This document shows positions 23,159 to 34,774 of a stretch of DNA of 64,000 nt, in pieces. The stretch is from Cephalotrichum gorgonifer (Eukaryota > Ascomycota > Sordariomycetes > Microascales > Microascaceae), in assembly GCA_900312665.1 (NCBI GenBank), contig ONZQ02000006.1:1610964-1674963 (forward strand), written 5' to 3'. The position numbers were made by a program, and so were the translations under genes. The notes beneath the pieces were generated by a model, which worked only from the letters and a program-made list of their open reading frames with translations, made no database searches and was not told the origin of the DNA. Numbering within the stretch: position 1 is the first letter of the stretch; the number at the start of each line of letters is the position of its first letter.

Positions 23159-24066
23159 ATGCTGGCCACCAAACTGGGCAGGCTCCTCATAGGGGCCTGC
23201 CTCGCTACCTGTGTCGCCGCAGGCGCCGGAGAGGACTTCTCTAACAACTTGTTCTCCGACCTGGCCCCGTACGTAATTCGCGGCCCGTACAACACGGCCG
23301 GCCTAGAACACGGAGTATTACTGACATTAAAATTGCGCCCAGCCTGCTGGCCCTCTTCGGAGAAAGGGTCACCACGCAGTTTATGAGCCAGTCTACGGGA
23401 TGGGCCGACAACATCATCCTCGCAATGGCCCCGCTGGGCATAATCACCGCCATCGTCGGCGCCATCAGAGTCGGCGGTCCCTCATAGCTCAAGGCCATCA
23501 TTGGGAGGGCGAGGGAGAACCGCGCCGTCGCTGAGTCCGAGCTGATGTCTTCCACCTCTCATGAGGTGTGCGAGCTCTGGAACGGCCAGGAGATCGTCAG
23601 GGTAATGGGGACGGGGCCCATTCGAGAGTTCATTATTCTGCTGCCAGAGGGAGATGACGATAACGCGAATTCACAGACAACGACCCGGGCTGAGTCTGGT
23701 GCGAGTGGAATGGGAAGCGATCCGGCCAGTAGCCAGGGGACTGGCGATGGTGGTGGCAGTACGAGTGCGCAGACAACGACCCCGCCCGAGTCTGCTGTGA
23801 GTGGGACAGGAAGCGGTTCGGATAGTAGCCGGTTGACTGGCGGTGATGGAGACGGTATGTATGTGCGGACTTCAGCCTGGACTCAAGCTAATATGTGTGG
23901 AGCAGGGAGTGATTCAGCCAGTACCCGGGAGACTGACGATGATGGAAGTAGCATAAATATGCAGACATCAATCCCGATCCAGGTTACTAGGAGCAGATTA
24001 GGGAGTGATTTAGCTAATACCCAGGAGACTGGCGGTGATGGAGATAGTATGTATGTGCGGACTTGA
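23159..24066 (+). pseudogene. Decayed paralogue of the membrane/ankyrin family (N-terminal module only)
   Basis: ATG at 23159, hydrophobic leader LGRLLIGACLATCVAAGAGE, then a 72-bp intron (23269-23340, GTACGT to CAG) that restores DLAPLLALFGE in phase. Next come WADNIILAMAPLGIITAIVG, a TAG stop at 23485-23487 where TGG is expected, and ESELMSSTSHEVCELWNGQE. The same order of motifs occurs at the N-terminus of the intact protein at 52133. Downstream of LLPEGDDD the similarity ends and the frame is taken up by Ser/Gly/Thr-rich 32-codon repeats until a stop at 24066. The stop is a CpA to TpA change on the opposite strand. Confidence 0.75.
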
Positions 24067-24130
24067 ACCTGGGACTCAAGCTAATATGTGTGGAGCAGGG
24101 AGTGATTCGGCCAGTAGCCAGGAGACTGGC
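23674..24130 (+). repeat. 96-bp minisatellite, about 4.8 copies
   Basis: Unit starts at about 23674, 23770, 23866, 23962 and 24058, exactly 96 bp apart. Each has a CAGACA/CGGACT-like start and an AGTGATTCGGCCAGTA-like core. Four units are translated in frame as degenerate 32-residue Ser/Gly/Thr-rich repeats; the fifth has a one-base insertion and a stop. Confidence 0.85.
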
Positions 24131-25200
24131 TAGAGGTCGGATCAAATGACGTTGGTAATGGAATTAACCATGGCCGAGGAATATTTGAAATGTTACAGCT
24201 AGTACACCCACCTACCTTGTTGACACTGGTTTGCCTATTCTTACCTTTGCGTTAGATATCAGCATTCAAGAACGCGTCTTTGGCAAGCTTAGAGAGCAGC
24301 ACCAGGGTTTCCCGAAGACCGAGGAGACGCATCAATCCGAAATTACCCCCCAGCCAGAGCGTACTTTTATACAGTCCATCCGCCGCAAGCACGGCAGAGG
24401 AAGCTTACTCCTGCCCTCATCATATCAGCCTCTCAGAGTAAGGCAACCGAGCGGGGCACGCCTTCGAAATTCGGGACGCCCACTATATTAGAAAGGATCC
24501 ATGTTTATATCAACCATCATATAAATCTGTCAAAGGGCAGGGTCAGGAGGTCTTGTCAAAGTCACAGGTCTAGGTTAGGGCACTCGGAAGTCGAAGTCAC
24601 ACTCAGAGGTCGGAACCGAGCTCCCGGGCTCAAGTGGGGCCGAGCTCCTCCTCCGTCACGGCGCGGGTCCGCGCCGTTCCGCGCCACGGCATTAGCACCG
24701 CCCCTGGTACCCTCTATTTAAACCTAGGCGGCATAATTCACTTGGTATATGAGCGGTAGGATTCGCCCGAGCCTTTGTCCTGCTCCTTTCATTTGATATC
24801 CTTTCCCTTTTCTCCTTGGCCTCTTTTGCTGTAGTGGCCTGCCTACAGAGTCGGCTTCCCGTCCCGCCACTGGTTGTGGGGCAGGTTCCTCTTAAATTCG
24901 CCGATGGCAACGTTGGGTTCATGACTTGTAACTTGATCACACTCGTACATGGCCCACTTGCGGTCAACAGTCGGGTCCCATTTTCCCTCGATCGAGAGAA
25001 CGGAGTGTGTTATTGTTCCCGCTTTAACGATGGATAACAGCCGCATTCATCGGAAAGTCAAGGTACGCCCAGCCTACAGAATTGTCTTTTCTTTACCCTA
25101 CTAATCTTGCCATCTCTGCCAGGTCCAACTCGGTTGCAGCATTGTGAATGCAGATGCGACCCGTATCTAGCGCGACGATTCCGACGACCATCACTACCCT
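24131..25200. other. Non-coding stretch with LTR-like remnant
   Basis: No gene supported. Contains a sequence near 24527-24640 related to one at 31348-31460, a TATTTAAA box-like site near 24715, and scattered fragments without coding content. Confidence 0.5.
24527..24640 (+). repeat. Dispersed repeat copy A (LTR-like)
   Basis: Begins GTCAAAGGGCAGGG and shares the order AAGTCACAGGTC, GTCGAAGTCACA, GAGCTCCCGGGCTCA with the sequence at 31348-31460. Diverged but clearly alignable by eye. Confidence 0.45.
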
Positions 25201-25767
25201 AATGTCCTCATCCTGACCATCTGCCGAACCTTGCTGGACAGCATCTTACTTGCCATCATCTCAGTCCTCACAGGGCCGCTAGTGATCACTGCCAGGGCGC
25301 TCTTTCCAGGCCTCTTCCTTCCGCAAAGGGCCATCTTGAAGAAACAATAAGACGGCTGGGAGGACGAGTTCGAGCATGAGAAGTCGATGTACGATATGCT
25401 GAGCGACCTGCAGGGGCATCGGATCCCAATCTGCTACGGCGAGGGGAGGTACAAGCGGTCTCGCGCGTTACTCCTATCATACGTAGACGGCAGAAGGGCG
25501 TATAGCGTCGTCGATATCGATCCGGCCGACTTCCGCCGACTGCTGCGGGAAACCTTTTCCGCATTCCTCCCCTACAAAGCTGTTCCGGGTGATTTAAACC
25601 TCGACAGCTTTATCTTTTCCGAGCAGAGAATCGTTGTTCTAGACCTAGAACATCTCGACGTCGTCGGCAACCCGGAAGACATGGAGTATAATGCCAAGTC
25701 CTCTCTTGACATGCTTATGCGGTTTTACAAGATTAACCAGGAGAATGCGATGAACCCGGACAGGTAG
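25201..25767 (+). pseudogene. Kinase-like relic with an N-terminal hydrophobic segment
   Basis: Continuous frame from a hydrophobic stretch (LLDSILLAIISVLTGPLVIT) through LFPGLFLPQRAILKKQ, a TAA at 25348-25350, then GWEDEFEHEKSMYDMLSDLQ, IPICYGEG, DLNLDSFIF (catalytic-loop-like) and IVVLDLEHLDV, ending at 25767. The same architecture, a membrane-proximal segment followed by a degenerate kinase domain, occurs in other fungal proteins. A further in-frame stop lies upstream at 25168-25170. The gene is therefore truncated and interrupted. Activity is not expected. Confidence 0.65.
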
Positions 25768-26451
25768 CGGAACCCCAGCCGGCCTTCATTGTCGCGATAG
25801 AGGACAGGGAGATAGGGTGGCCGTCTAGTTTGATTCAAATAACAGCCCCTCGGGACTGAGGACATTAAATAAATGTAGGATTAGGGAGAGGATGGGCGGT
25901 TTTTTTTGTCACAGCGGGGAGGGTCTCCAGTCCCTTGCTGTCTTTTGAAAACTTCATCATAGACACCTTTTCACCCTTTAGGGCCGGCCGGGGACTACGT
26001 GCCCTTTATCTTGCCAGACCGTTGATGAAAGGTGGAATAGACGTGATCTTCGCCAAAGCCAATGTCGCTGACCCGTGTAGGCGTAGTTCCGCCGTTGGGC
26101 GTAATGCTGGCGAAGCTTCATAGGAAGGGCATGGTCCTTCGCTGTTGGTAGTCGTGATAGTGTCTGCACACGTCGCGAAATCTCCTGCGCTGGTCGAGAG
26201 GGAGTCAGTCTGTCAGCCAATCGCGTCCACCAGCTCCTTGACGGTGCAGATGTGACCTGCAGCGTTGACATTACCACCCCGCCATCCTATTCGGTTTGTA
26301 ACCTGCAGGGACGGGACAGTCAGGGTCGCACCCAGCTGCGTTTCCCCGCATGAGGTCCAACATGGCCTTCTTCCAAGTGTCCTCTTGCCATCCGCAGAAC
26401 ATGGCCTCTACCAGACTCTTCGACATCACAGAGTCAGGCTGAACCGCACAC
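25768..26451. other. Intergenic, upstream of the NACHT-WD40 gene
   Basis: No supported gene; presumably includes the promoter of the plus-strand gene at 26452. Confidence 0.5.
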
Positions 26452-29400
26452 ATGAAGGATCTGTGGCGGAAGATCAAGCGCAAGGACGGCGGCAGTCCAC
26501 ATCCGACATTATCTCGTCGCGCCGCTTCCCTAGTAGACCCTCCCCGACCGGCTGCCGTTTCCGACTCCGAATCCCCCTCGCCCAGCCTCCAGGAGCGGCT
26601 CTGGAACCAGGCGTACGACGCGCTCAGAGCGGACGAGCCCAAGGTACTCGAAGCTTACGAGAAGTTTCTGTCCACAGAGCTCCAGAATGACAGGGGCGGT
26701 TACCTCTCCACAGACGACAATTGCCAGCAACACACCAAACGACCGCAGCAGATGGAACAGCTCATCCAGATCGGCCTGCGACGCACCAAGAAGGTCGCGG
26801 CGGCCAAGAAGAAGATCGGGGACGGGCTCCAGACGGTCAACATTGTAAAAAGTATGGCAAGCAGCGCCGTCCAAGCTGCCCCCGCAGCCGCTGTCGCCTG
26901 GGTCGCCGTTTGCTTCTCCCTCGAGGTCAGTAAATACCCCCTTTTTGCATGTTCGCCGTAGCCCACCGCTCTGACGGAGACAGGTCTTGACAAACTCATT
27001 CGCCGAGGCGGACGCCAACCGCAATGGTCTCACTTACGTCGTGTCCAGGATAGACTGGTATGGAACCTAGTCGACCTACTCCTCGACGCGGGTGCGAGCA
27101 CGGAATTGCACGGGCTGCGGGACCAGCTCGAGGAGCACATCCTCAAGCTGTACCAGAGGCTCCTCCTGTACCAGATGAGGAGCGTCTGCCTCTACCACCA
27201 GAATCAGGGCGTCGTCTTCCTCAAGGACATGATAAAGCTCGACGATTGGAGCGGAAAGCTCGACGAGATCAAGGTTGTCGAGGCTGCCGTCGAGAGGGAC
27301 TCGAAGCAGTACAATTCGCAGCGGGCCCGGACGCACCTCCGCGACCTGGCCGCCACTGCGGACCGTCAGTGCACGGAGCTTCAGCAGATTACCTCTGCCG
27401 TCCAAGACCAGACCAGCCGGCAGGAGCAGATGCATCGGTGCGAGAAGGACGAAAAGTGTCTACAGGACCTCTACGCCACGGACCCCGTCCACGATAAGAC
27501 GCACATAGAGAATACCAAGGGCGGCCTTCTCCGAGACTCGTACGCCTGGGTCCTGGAAAATCCCGACTTCAAACAGTGGTGCAGAGATTCCCGCGGCCTG
27601 TTCTGGGTACAGGGTGACCCCGGGAAGGGCAAGACGATGCTCCTCTGCGGCATCATCGACGAACTGAAGAAGGACCCTACTAGACAGCTAGCCTACTTCT
27701 TCTGCCAGGCGACAGAGCAGAGGCTAAACACCGCCACGGCCGTGCTTCGCGGCTTGATCTACACCCTCGTCCGCCAGCACCCGCCGCTCATCTCGCACGT
27801 CCAGAAGGAGTATGACGGCGGCGGGAAGCAGCGGTTCGAGGGGCCCAATGCCTGGGAAGTCATGACCAACATCCTCACCGCTATCCTCAGCGATCCCATC
27901 TTAGACGCCGCAGTCCTCGTCGTCGATGCCCTCGATGAGTGCGGTGCTGGGAGGCCGCAGCTTCTCGACTTCGTTGTCCGCATGTCCGGCTCCTCCTCTC
28001 GCGCCAAGTGGATCGTATCGAGTCGCAACTGGCCGGATATCGAGGAGAGGCTGGCCGCCACCGCCCAGGCCACGCTCCGTCTCGAGCTCAACGAGGACTC
28101 CGTCTCCGACGCCGTCCGGGTCTACATCGAGCACAAGGTGGACGATCTGGCACAGAAGAAGAACTACGACGACGCAACCCGGGACGCCGTTCATCAGCAC
28201 CTCACCGACAACTCGAACAACACCTTCCTCTGGGTGGCTCTTGTCTGCCAAGAACTTGTGAGCCCTAAGGTCAGGAGGCGGCATACGACCGAAGCTCTGA
28301 AGAACTTCCCGCCCGGTCTCGATTCCCTCTACCAGCGCATGATGGAACACATTCGCGACTCGAACGATGCGGATCTGTGCAAGCAGATATTGGCCGTCGT
28401 CACGGTGACCTACCGCCCCCTCGAATTGTCAGACCTAACATCTCTCGTGGACTCACTTGCTCCCTTCCACGATGACCACGAGTCCCTGAGGGAAATCGTT
28501 GCATCCTGCGGCTCCTTTCTGTCTCTCCGAGATGACATCCTCTACTTCGTGCATCAGTCAGCGAAGGACTTCTTGCTAAGCAAGGCATCTAATGACGTCG
28601 TACCTCACGGCACCAGACACCAGCACCGTGTCATCTTCTCAAGAGCGCTCGAGGTATTGTCGCGGACACTCCGCCGCGACATCTACGGGCTGACTGACCC
28701 AGGATTCTCCATCGACGACGTCTCTCCTCGCAACCCAGACCCTTTGGCCCCTGTACGGTATTCGTGTATGTACTGGGTCGACCACATCCAGGACGCGGGT
28801 CCCGCGGAGGAGAGAACGCTGGAACACCTCCAGGACGGCGGCATCGTTCATATCTTCCTCCAGCGGAAGTATCTCTATTGGCTGGAGGCTGTGGGTCTCC
28901 TGCGCAGCATGTCGCAGGCGGTATCGGCCGTACAGAAGCTTCAGAAGCTGGCAGTGAGTCACATTCTTTCTTATTTTGCTCAGGACATGGCCTAACGCTT
29001 GTGTTAGGCAGCGGCAGGAGCGCAGAGATTGGAAGACCTGGTTCAGGACGCTCATCGATTTGTCCTATCCTACAAAGGAGTCGTCGAAATTGCCCCGCTC
29101 CAACTGTACGCATCGGCTCTTTTTTTCAGTCCTATTCAGAGCCAAGTGAGGAACCTCTTCAGGCATGATCTACCGGACTGGGTTACGTCGCCGTCGCATC
29201 TACAGTTGGATTGGAATGCTTGTGTGCAGACCCTCGAGGGCCACGTCAGCCCGGTCTATTCGGTCGCCTTCACTGCGGACGGTAGGCGGCTTGCATCGGC
29301 GTCCTTAGATGCGACGGTAAAACTGTGGGACGCAGACACGGGACGTTGTATACAGACGCTCCAGGGCCACAATGACACAGTCTACTCAGCTTCATTCGCT

Positions 29401-31053
29401 ACAGATGGTCTGTGGCTTCCATTGGGGGCTAGAGCCATTAATATCTGGGACGTGGACACGGGTCAGTGTATACAGACACTCCAGGGCCACGATGACGTCG
29501 TCTGCTCGGTCACATTCACTACAGACAGTACACGGCTTGCATCAGGATCTGGAGATAATACCATTAAGATCTGGGATATAGCTACAGGCCGGTGTATACA
29601 GACACTCCAGGGCCATGATGATATAGTCTACTATATCGCATTCATTACCAACAGCACACGGCTCGCCTCAGCATCTGGAAATAACATCTTCAAGGTATGG
29701 GATGTGGCTACAGGCACATGCATACAGACAATCAAGGGCCACAGTCACGCTATCACCTCAGCAGCATTCACGATGAATGGCACACAGGTCGCCTCGGGAT
29801 CGAAAGATATTGAGGTCTGGGATGTGGCTACGGGCCAGCACATACAGACACTCAAGGGCCACAATCAAGCAGTCCGCTCAGTCGCATTTACTAGGGATAA
29901 TATGCGGCTTGCCTCAGGGTTTGCAGATGATACTATCAAGGTCTGGGATATAGCTACAGGTCAGTGCCTACATACACTCCAGGGCCACAGTGGAGATGCC
30001 TGGTCTGTAGCCTTTGCAATGGACGGTACGCGGCTTGCCGCAGGATCCGTGAATGGAGTTGTCAAGATCTGGGATGTGGCCATGGGCCTGCACATGGAGG
30101 CACCCCAAGACCACCGCAGCTGGGTCGGCTCGGTAGCATTTTCACCAAACTATACACAGCTCGCCTCGGGGTCTGGTGATAATACTGTCAAGGTCTGGGA
30201 CATAGCCACAGGCCGGTGCATACACACCCTCCAAGGCCACAATGACTGGGTCAGTTCTGTAGCATTCACAGGGGACGGTACACGGCTTGCTTCAGGATCA
30301 GCTGATTCCACTATCAAGGTCTGGAATATAGTTACAGGTCAGTACCTACAGACCCTCCGCCACGCTGATTGCCCGGCCCTGTCAGTCGCCTTTTCAACAG
30401 ATGGTATATGGCTTGCTTCATGGGCCAGTCATACTGTCAAGATCTGGGATGTGGCCACAGGCCAGTGCATACAGACACTTCAAGTCCATGGGGGGATAGT
30501 TCTTTCAATCGCCTTCGCAGCAGATAGGGCGCAGCTCGCTTCAGGGTCTATGGATAAGACTGTCAAGATTTGGCATGCGGCTACTGGTACATGCCTCCAG
30601 TCGTTTGAGGGCCACAGCAGCTCTGTTATCTCCGTAGCCTTCACGGCGGATGGCCTATGGGTCGCCTCAGGGTCCGTGGACAAGACAGTCAAGATCTGGC
30701 ACGCAGCCACGGGCACGTGCATACAGACACTCGCCGTCGGCGCGGGTATACGTCATCTTTCTTTCGATTCACGCTCGAACTCCAACCTCTTGACTGACAT
30801 CGGAACTCTGGCACTAGGACCTTTAGCTCTGGATGCCAAACAACAAGAGGCCACCCCGACACCGACTCATTATCATAGCTTTCAAATAAGCGATGATGGA
30901 ATCTGGATTGTGAAGGATTCTCGCAGGCTGCTCTGGTTGCCTTCCGAGTACCGGAACAACGATACAGCCGTCGCAGGGTCACTTTTAGCGCTTGGTTGTC
31001 TTTCTGTACGGGTAGCTATTTTACAATTTGCACCGGAGGGGCCAAAACTGTAG
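26452..31053 (+). CDS. NACHT-WD40 NOD-like receptor with a one-base frameshift
   Basis: STAND receptor of the HET-D/HET-E architecture. Exons are 26452-26925, 26984-28953 and 29008-31053; introns are 58 and 54 bp and in phase. The N-terminal domain resembles the NACHT-NTPase N-terminal family (LQERLWNQAYDALRADE). The NACHT domain has the P-loop GDPGKGKTM near 27612 and Walker B VLVVDALDEC near 27920. The C-terminus has about twelve WD40 units of roughly 42 residues (LASGSxDxTIKVWDxATGxCIQ type) and a degenerate tail. Near 27061 the frame changes: the upstream frame ends RIDWY then stops at 27068-27070, while the downstream frame resumes with WNLVDLLL at 27061, consistent with loss of one base. 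It could be a recent pseudogene or a sequencing error; otherwise it is complete. Confidence 0.85.
29218..30750 (+). repeat. WD40 repeat array, units about 126 bp
   Basis: Twelve recognisable WD units, several close to identical at the nucleotide level (the CAGACACTCCAGGGCCAC block recurs), with a thirteenth degenerate one. High unit identity and point differences at surface-type positions are typical of fungal receptors under repeat exchange and diversifying selection. Confidence 0.85.
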
Positions 31054-32336
31054 AGTTCATCCGCAGCAATGATCTCCCTTCTCCGTTTTTGCTCTTAATA
31101 AAAACTCTCGTTCTGTGTTATTTTTCTTGCTTGCAGTGATGTAATACAGGGGTTTCTCCTGCATCAAGACTCTGGGTCCCAAGACCACCACCCTAATCAG
31201 CAGAGGAAGCTCCTGAACGAGCCTACTCCTAGCTTCGTGACATCGCCCTCTCAGGATCAGAGAACCAGGAGAGATACAAATTCGAAACTCCAGACTCCCC
31301 CCCGCGTAGGGAATGATCAATGGTCAGGTCGCGTCGCGTGTTGATCGGTCAAAGGGGCCGCCGGGGAGGGCTCTTCGAAGTCACAGGTCGAGCAGTGAGG
31401 GCGTCCAGAGGCCAAAGTCACAGTCTAGGGCCCGAGCCACGCTCCCAGGCTCACTTATAAGCCGTACAATCGGGACTGAACAGTAGAATCGCATTCGGAT
31501 GCCTCTCTATGACCCAAAGGGTCGGTAACACAAGAACGTAGAAGCATGACCCCAAGGTCTCGAAGGGAAAGAGGGGGGGGTCCTTGGCGTGGCCGCTGTG
31601 GCTGCTACTAGTCTCGCATATCATGTCCTCGGGGTGACTTCATGTCTTCTGTTGCTCTCATTCTCGCAGGGAGAAGCAACAGCTGCTGACGGCCAGATGT
31701 ATATATGGCCACTTCTCACATCCGCAAATTTGCAAAGATGATATTGGCTGATAAGCACAATGCATAATAAGATGGTCAGTAGCATATCTCCAAATGTTTT
31801 AATATTTCATGGATCAAGATGATCGGTGTTTGCATTCATCGCTTGATACTGATATTATATGACGTCTTGGCCTCGTTCTGGACTGTCCAGTTGCACCTCC
31901 ATGTTTGTTGAACACCATCGGGCTCATCGGACATCCCATAATACTGGTACAGCCAGAGGAAGCAGAATAGAAGGGATGAGAACAAATAAATAATAACATC
32001 ATAATATTGGATCTAGGTTACACCATTTGGCTCACTGTGATGTCCAGTGTGGCATGGTAGTGGTGAGAGGCCTAGCTGAGTTAGACACTTGTGATGTGGT
32101 CAATGGTGAGATGTCATCTCTTGCACTCGTTAAATGACAGCAAACAGGCATATACTGGACTGGTAAGTCCAATAGTGTTCAAGTATAAATATCAGCATGA
32201 TTTGCTCTTCTTCATGTTGTAAAACTCGCCATCAAAACACGTTATAAACCAATTTTCACTCTCAGGCCTCAAGGTTTCATCTCTATTGACCCAATAACCT
32301 TCCCTGTCGCTTACACAGAAACCACAACTACAATAT
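31054..32336. other. Intergenic with LTR-like remnant
   Basis: No gene supported. Contains an LTR-like element (about 31338-31530) and AT-rich DNA up to the next gene. Confidence 0.5.
31338..31530 (+). repeat. Possible solo-LTR remnant (dispersed repeat copy B)
   Basis: Starts TGTTGATCGG and ends GGTCGGTAACA, giving TGTT/AACA termini, with an internal TTATAAG box. The part 31348-31460 is related to copy A at 24527-24640. I see no target-site duplication, so the ends are tentative. Confidence 0.3.
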
Positions 32337-33974
32337 GGCTGCCGAATCTCCACCCTGCTACGACTGCATTACTAGGTCCCTATTGGAAAGGCCAAGGACG
32401 GAGTCAACGTAGCCGCAGGCGTGCACGAGCTCTCCGCCGAGGACCGGGCCATCATCAACGCCGCGGAACTCCCCCCTGCGTACAGTCTTGAAGACAAGCA
32501 GAAAATCCACGACATGGTGGCCAAGATCCTCGCGGACAATGAGAGCCTGATCGATATCCTGAAGGAATCGGCCACGAAGGCCGTCGTGGCCTGCAAGAGT
32601 AACGAGGACATGTTCAACTATCTCATGGCCCTCTTGCTCAAAGTAGACCAGGAGAACATCGAGAACGAGGAGGATGCTTTTGTGCCTCGGCTGAAAGACC
32701 TCAGGGGGAAGTATAGGACCATCATCGAAAACAGTCGCAAGCTGGCGGCCACGATTGCCGTCTACGGGACCAACTTTGACGAAGTCGTCGTCCATGTGTG
32801 CCGACGAGAATATGTCCACGGAGGACAGAAAGAAGGCCATCAATGAAGCCATCGAGGTAAAGCTCTCTTCATCTCCCTTCCTCTCCCCCCCTTTTTCTCT
32901 CCCCCTTTCTCGTGCGATTTATCGGCAGTACCGGTTTGATATTAGTCCCCACTGACGTTTAACTTACTCCTATTTTAAAAAAGGAGGCCAAAGGGTTTGA
33001 GACGCAGTCCAAAGCGATTGCCGATAACTTGAAGGATGCTCAGGACGACTTCAACGCCTTGGCTGTGTCCTTCAGCCAGTGGGCGTCGGTACAGAGCCAG
33101 ACGATCGACAATGACATTGTCGAGATCCAAAAGAGTCTCGATGAATTGGTTGAGCGTGTGAAGAAGCTGCGAGACATCCTCATCGGTTTCGGCGCCGGCG
33201 AGGCCGTTGGGATTGGTCTCATCGTTGGCGGGTTTTGGGCAGGTCCATTTGCTCCCGTTTTGTGGGTGAGTCATGATGGGGTGACATGGAAAATCCCATT
33301 CTACGCGAGATTGAGAACATTATATCTAACTGGGTGTGTGGGGGGGCAGGCTGCTGGTGCACTTCTTTCCATCGGGTTTGGTGTTGGCATGATAGCCACT
33401 GGCATTCAATTTGCCTGTTAGTGATCTTGGAGAAATCGAGGGCCCCCGCAGATCTGGATTCGCTGACCATTTGGGGCATTGGGCAGCTTGCAAATCCGAA
33501 ATCGACCAGAAGAATGCCGAGCTGGCTTCTCTCAGAGCAAGGAAAGCGAGCATTGAAGAGGCCCGGGCAACCCTGGTCGCGGGTGCGGCTGTTGACGCCA
33601 AGGAGTTCGTGGCCAACATTACATCCATCACCAACATCTGGCAGGCTGCCCAGACCGACGCAGTCGAGATCCAAGAGTGGCTCAAGAAGGGTGCAGACAG
33701 GGCCGTAAGTTGGCCGGCCCCTTGATGTGTGCTGCGTCTGTTCAATGATACGTGTGTTGACGAATATTCTTTGTAGGCAACCCCCAAGTACATGGCAATG
33801 CAGCTCGCGCATGGCACGGCGCTATGTAAGTTGGCGACTCTGTATCCCTCGTCCTTTAGTTAGCAGAGGCTTTCTGACGTTTTTAACATACCAGACTCGA
33901 AGATGGCCCAGTACCTCACCACGTATGCGTCGGGCCTTGATGCGGCGGACATCCCGAAGCCCGGCTCTACCTAA
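32337..33974 (+). pseudogene. Helical pore-forming-toxin-like protein, frameshifted
   Basis: Exons about 32337-32856, 32984-33265, 33350-33416, 33487-33704, 33777-33825 and 33895-33974, all with GT-AG introns in phase. The product is almost all alpha-helical, with a central hydrophobic hairpin (AVGIGLIVGGFWAGPFAPVL, then LLSIGFGVGMIATGIQF after the intron at 33266) between long coiled segments. This layout is like ClyA, HBL or xenorhabdolysin-type alpha pore-forming proteins, and similar genes are frequent in Sordariomycete accessory regions. Two frameshifts break the first exon, near 32383 (the opening frame terminates soon after) and near 32797. No product of full length is therefore expected as sequenced. 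The pore-forming role is inferred from topology only. Same strand as the NACHT-WD40 gene, 1.3 kb upstream. Confidence 0.6.
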
Positions 33975-34774
33975 GCTACGCTTGACTGGTATCATGCTTT
34001 GGTCGGTGTTACTTTACATGCCTGTAGAGGTATGAATTTCGGCCTTCTTGGGAGCTGGTATAGGTCTCGATTTTGTCATATTCCCGTTCTCTGCTATCGA
34101 GCTGGTAAGGGGACCAGCCCGTGATCTTGTCACCGGACAGATGGTTTTCGTCACGGAGTCACCAAAAGTCGAATATATCAGAATAGTAAAGCTTGAGGCT
34201 ACGCTTTGCGCGTTATGTATGGGGGGCGGACGGGACCCTCAGTTTTCTGCGAGCTATGGTCGTACGTACCGGCTAGAGTTTGGTTTTGGCGAGATCAAGC
34301 CCTGAGGAAGAGATTGTCAAAAGGAAAGCATCAAGAATGTACAACATCATCCGTCGCCAACATCTCTCAACAAACCACTCGACATACTTTCAGATAATAT
34401 GATATGTAAGTTGGAATAGGTGATCCCGCGTGAACTCGTAGCTAGATCGCCTACGATGTCCATCATTGGAACATTCGTCTCGTCATAATCGAAGGGCCCA
34501 TAGGGAAAGGGTCCCTATGGGATGAAGTAAGACGAGAGGCAGCGAGGGCGACAGGAAGATTTCATTTCAACAGACAGACCACAAGACACCAAAGATAGGC
34601 ACAATTCATCAAATAGATAACACTACCCACGGTAAGTGGATGGAACCACGCCTCCATACAGCTCACTCAACCAGGGCTCTCGCACATTAGCCCACCAATG
34701 ATCCTCACATAACTCCCATTCCCGCACCTCATACTGTGCTCGTACGAAACGCTCGCGGCCCCATCCCTCAACAC
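33975..34774. other. Intergenic with dispersed repeat
   Basis: No gene supported. Includes a sequence near 34400-34530 related to one at 36630-36750. Confidence 0.45.
34400..34530 (+). repeat. Dispersed repeat copy (AGCTAGATC / ACATTCGTC type)
   Basis: Shares the ordered blocks GCTAGAT, ACGATNTNNATCA, AACATTCGTC, GAAGGG/GAGGGG and GGGAAAGGG with 36630-36750, and a shorter match lies near 35740. Possibly remnants of one transposable element flanking the 278-aa gene. Confidence 0.4.

Noticed and set aside
27106..27130. Start of the NACHT gene at an internal ATG near 27106
   Set aside because: The conserved N-terminal domain and exon 2 lie upstream in continuous order; the internal ATG only appears because of the frameshift at 27061.
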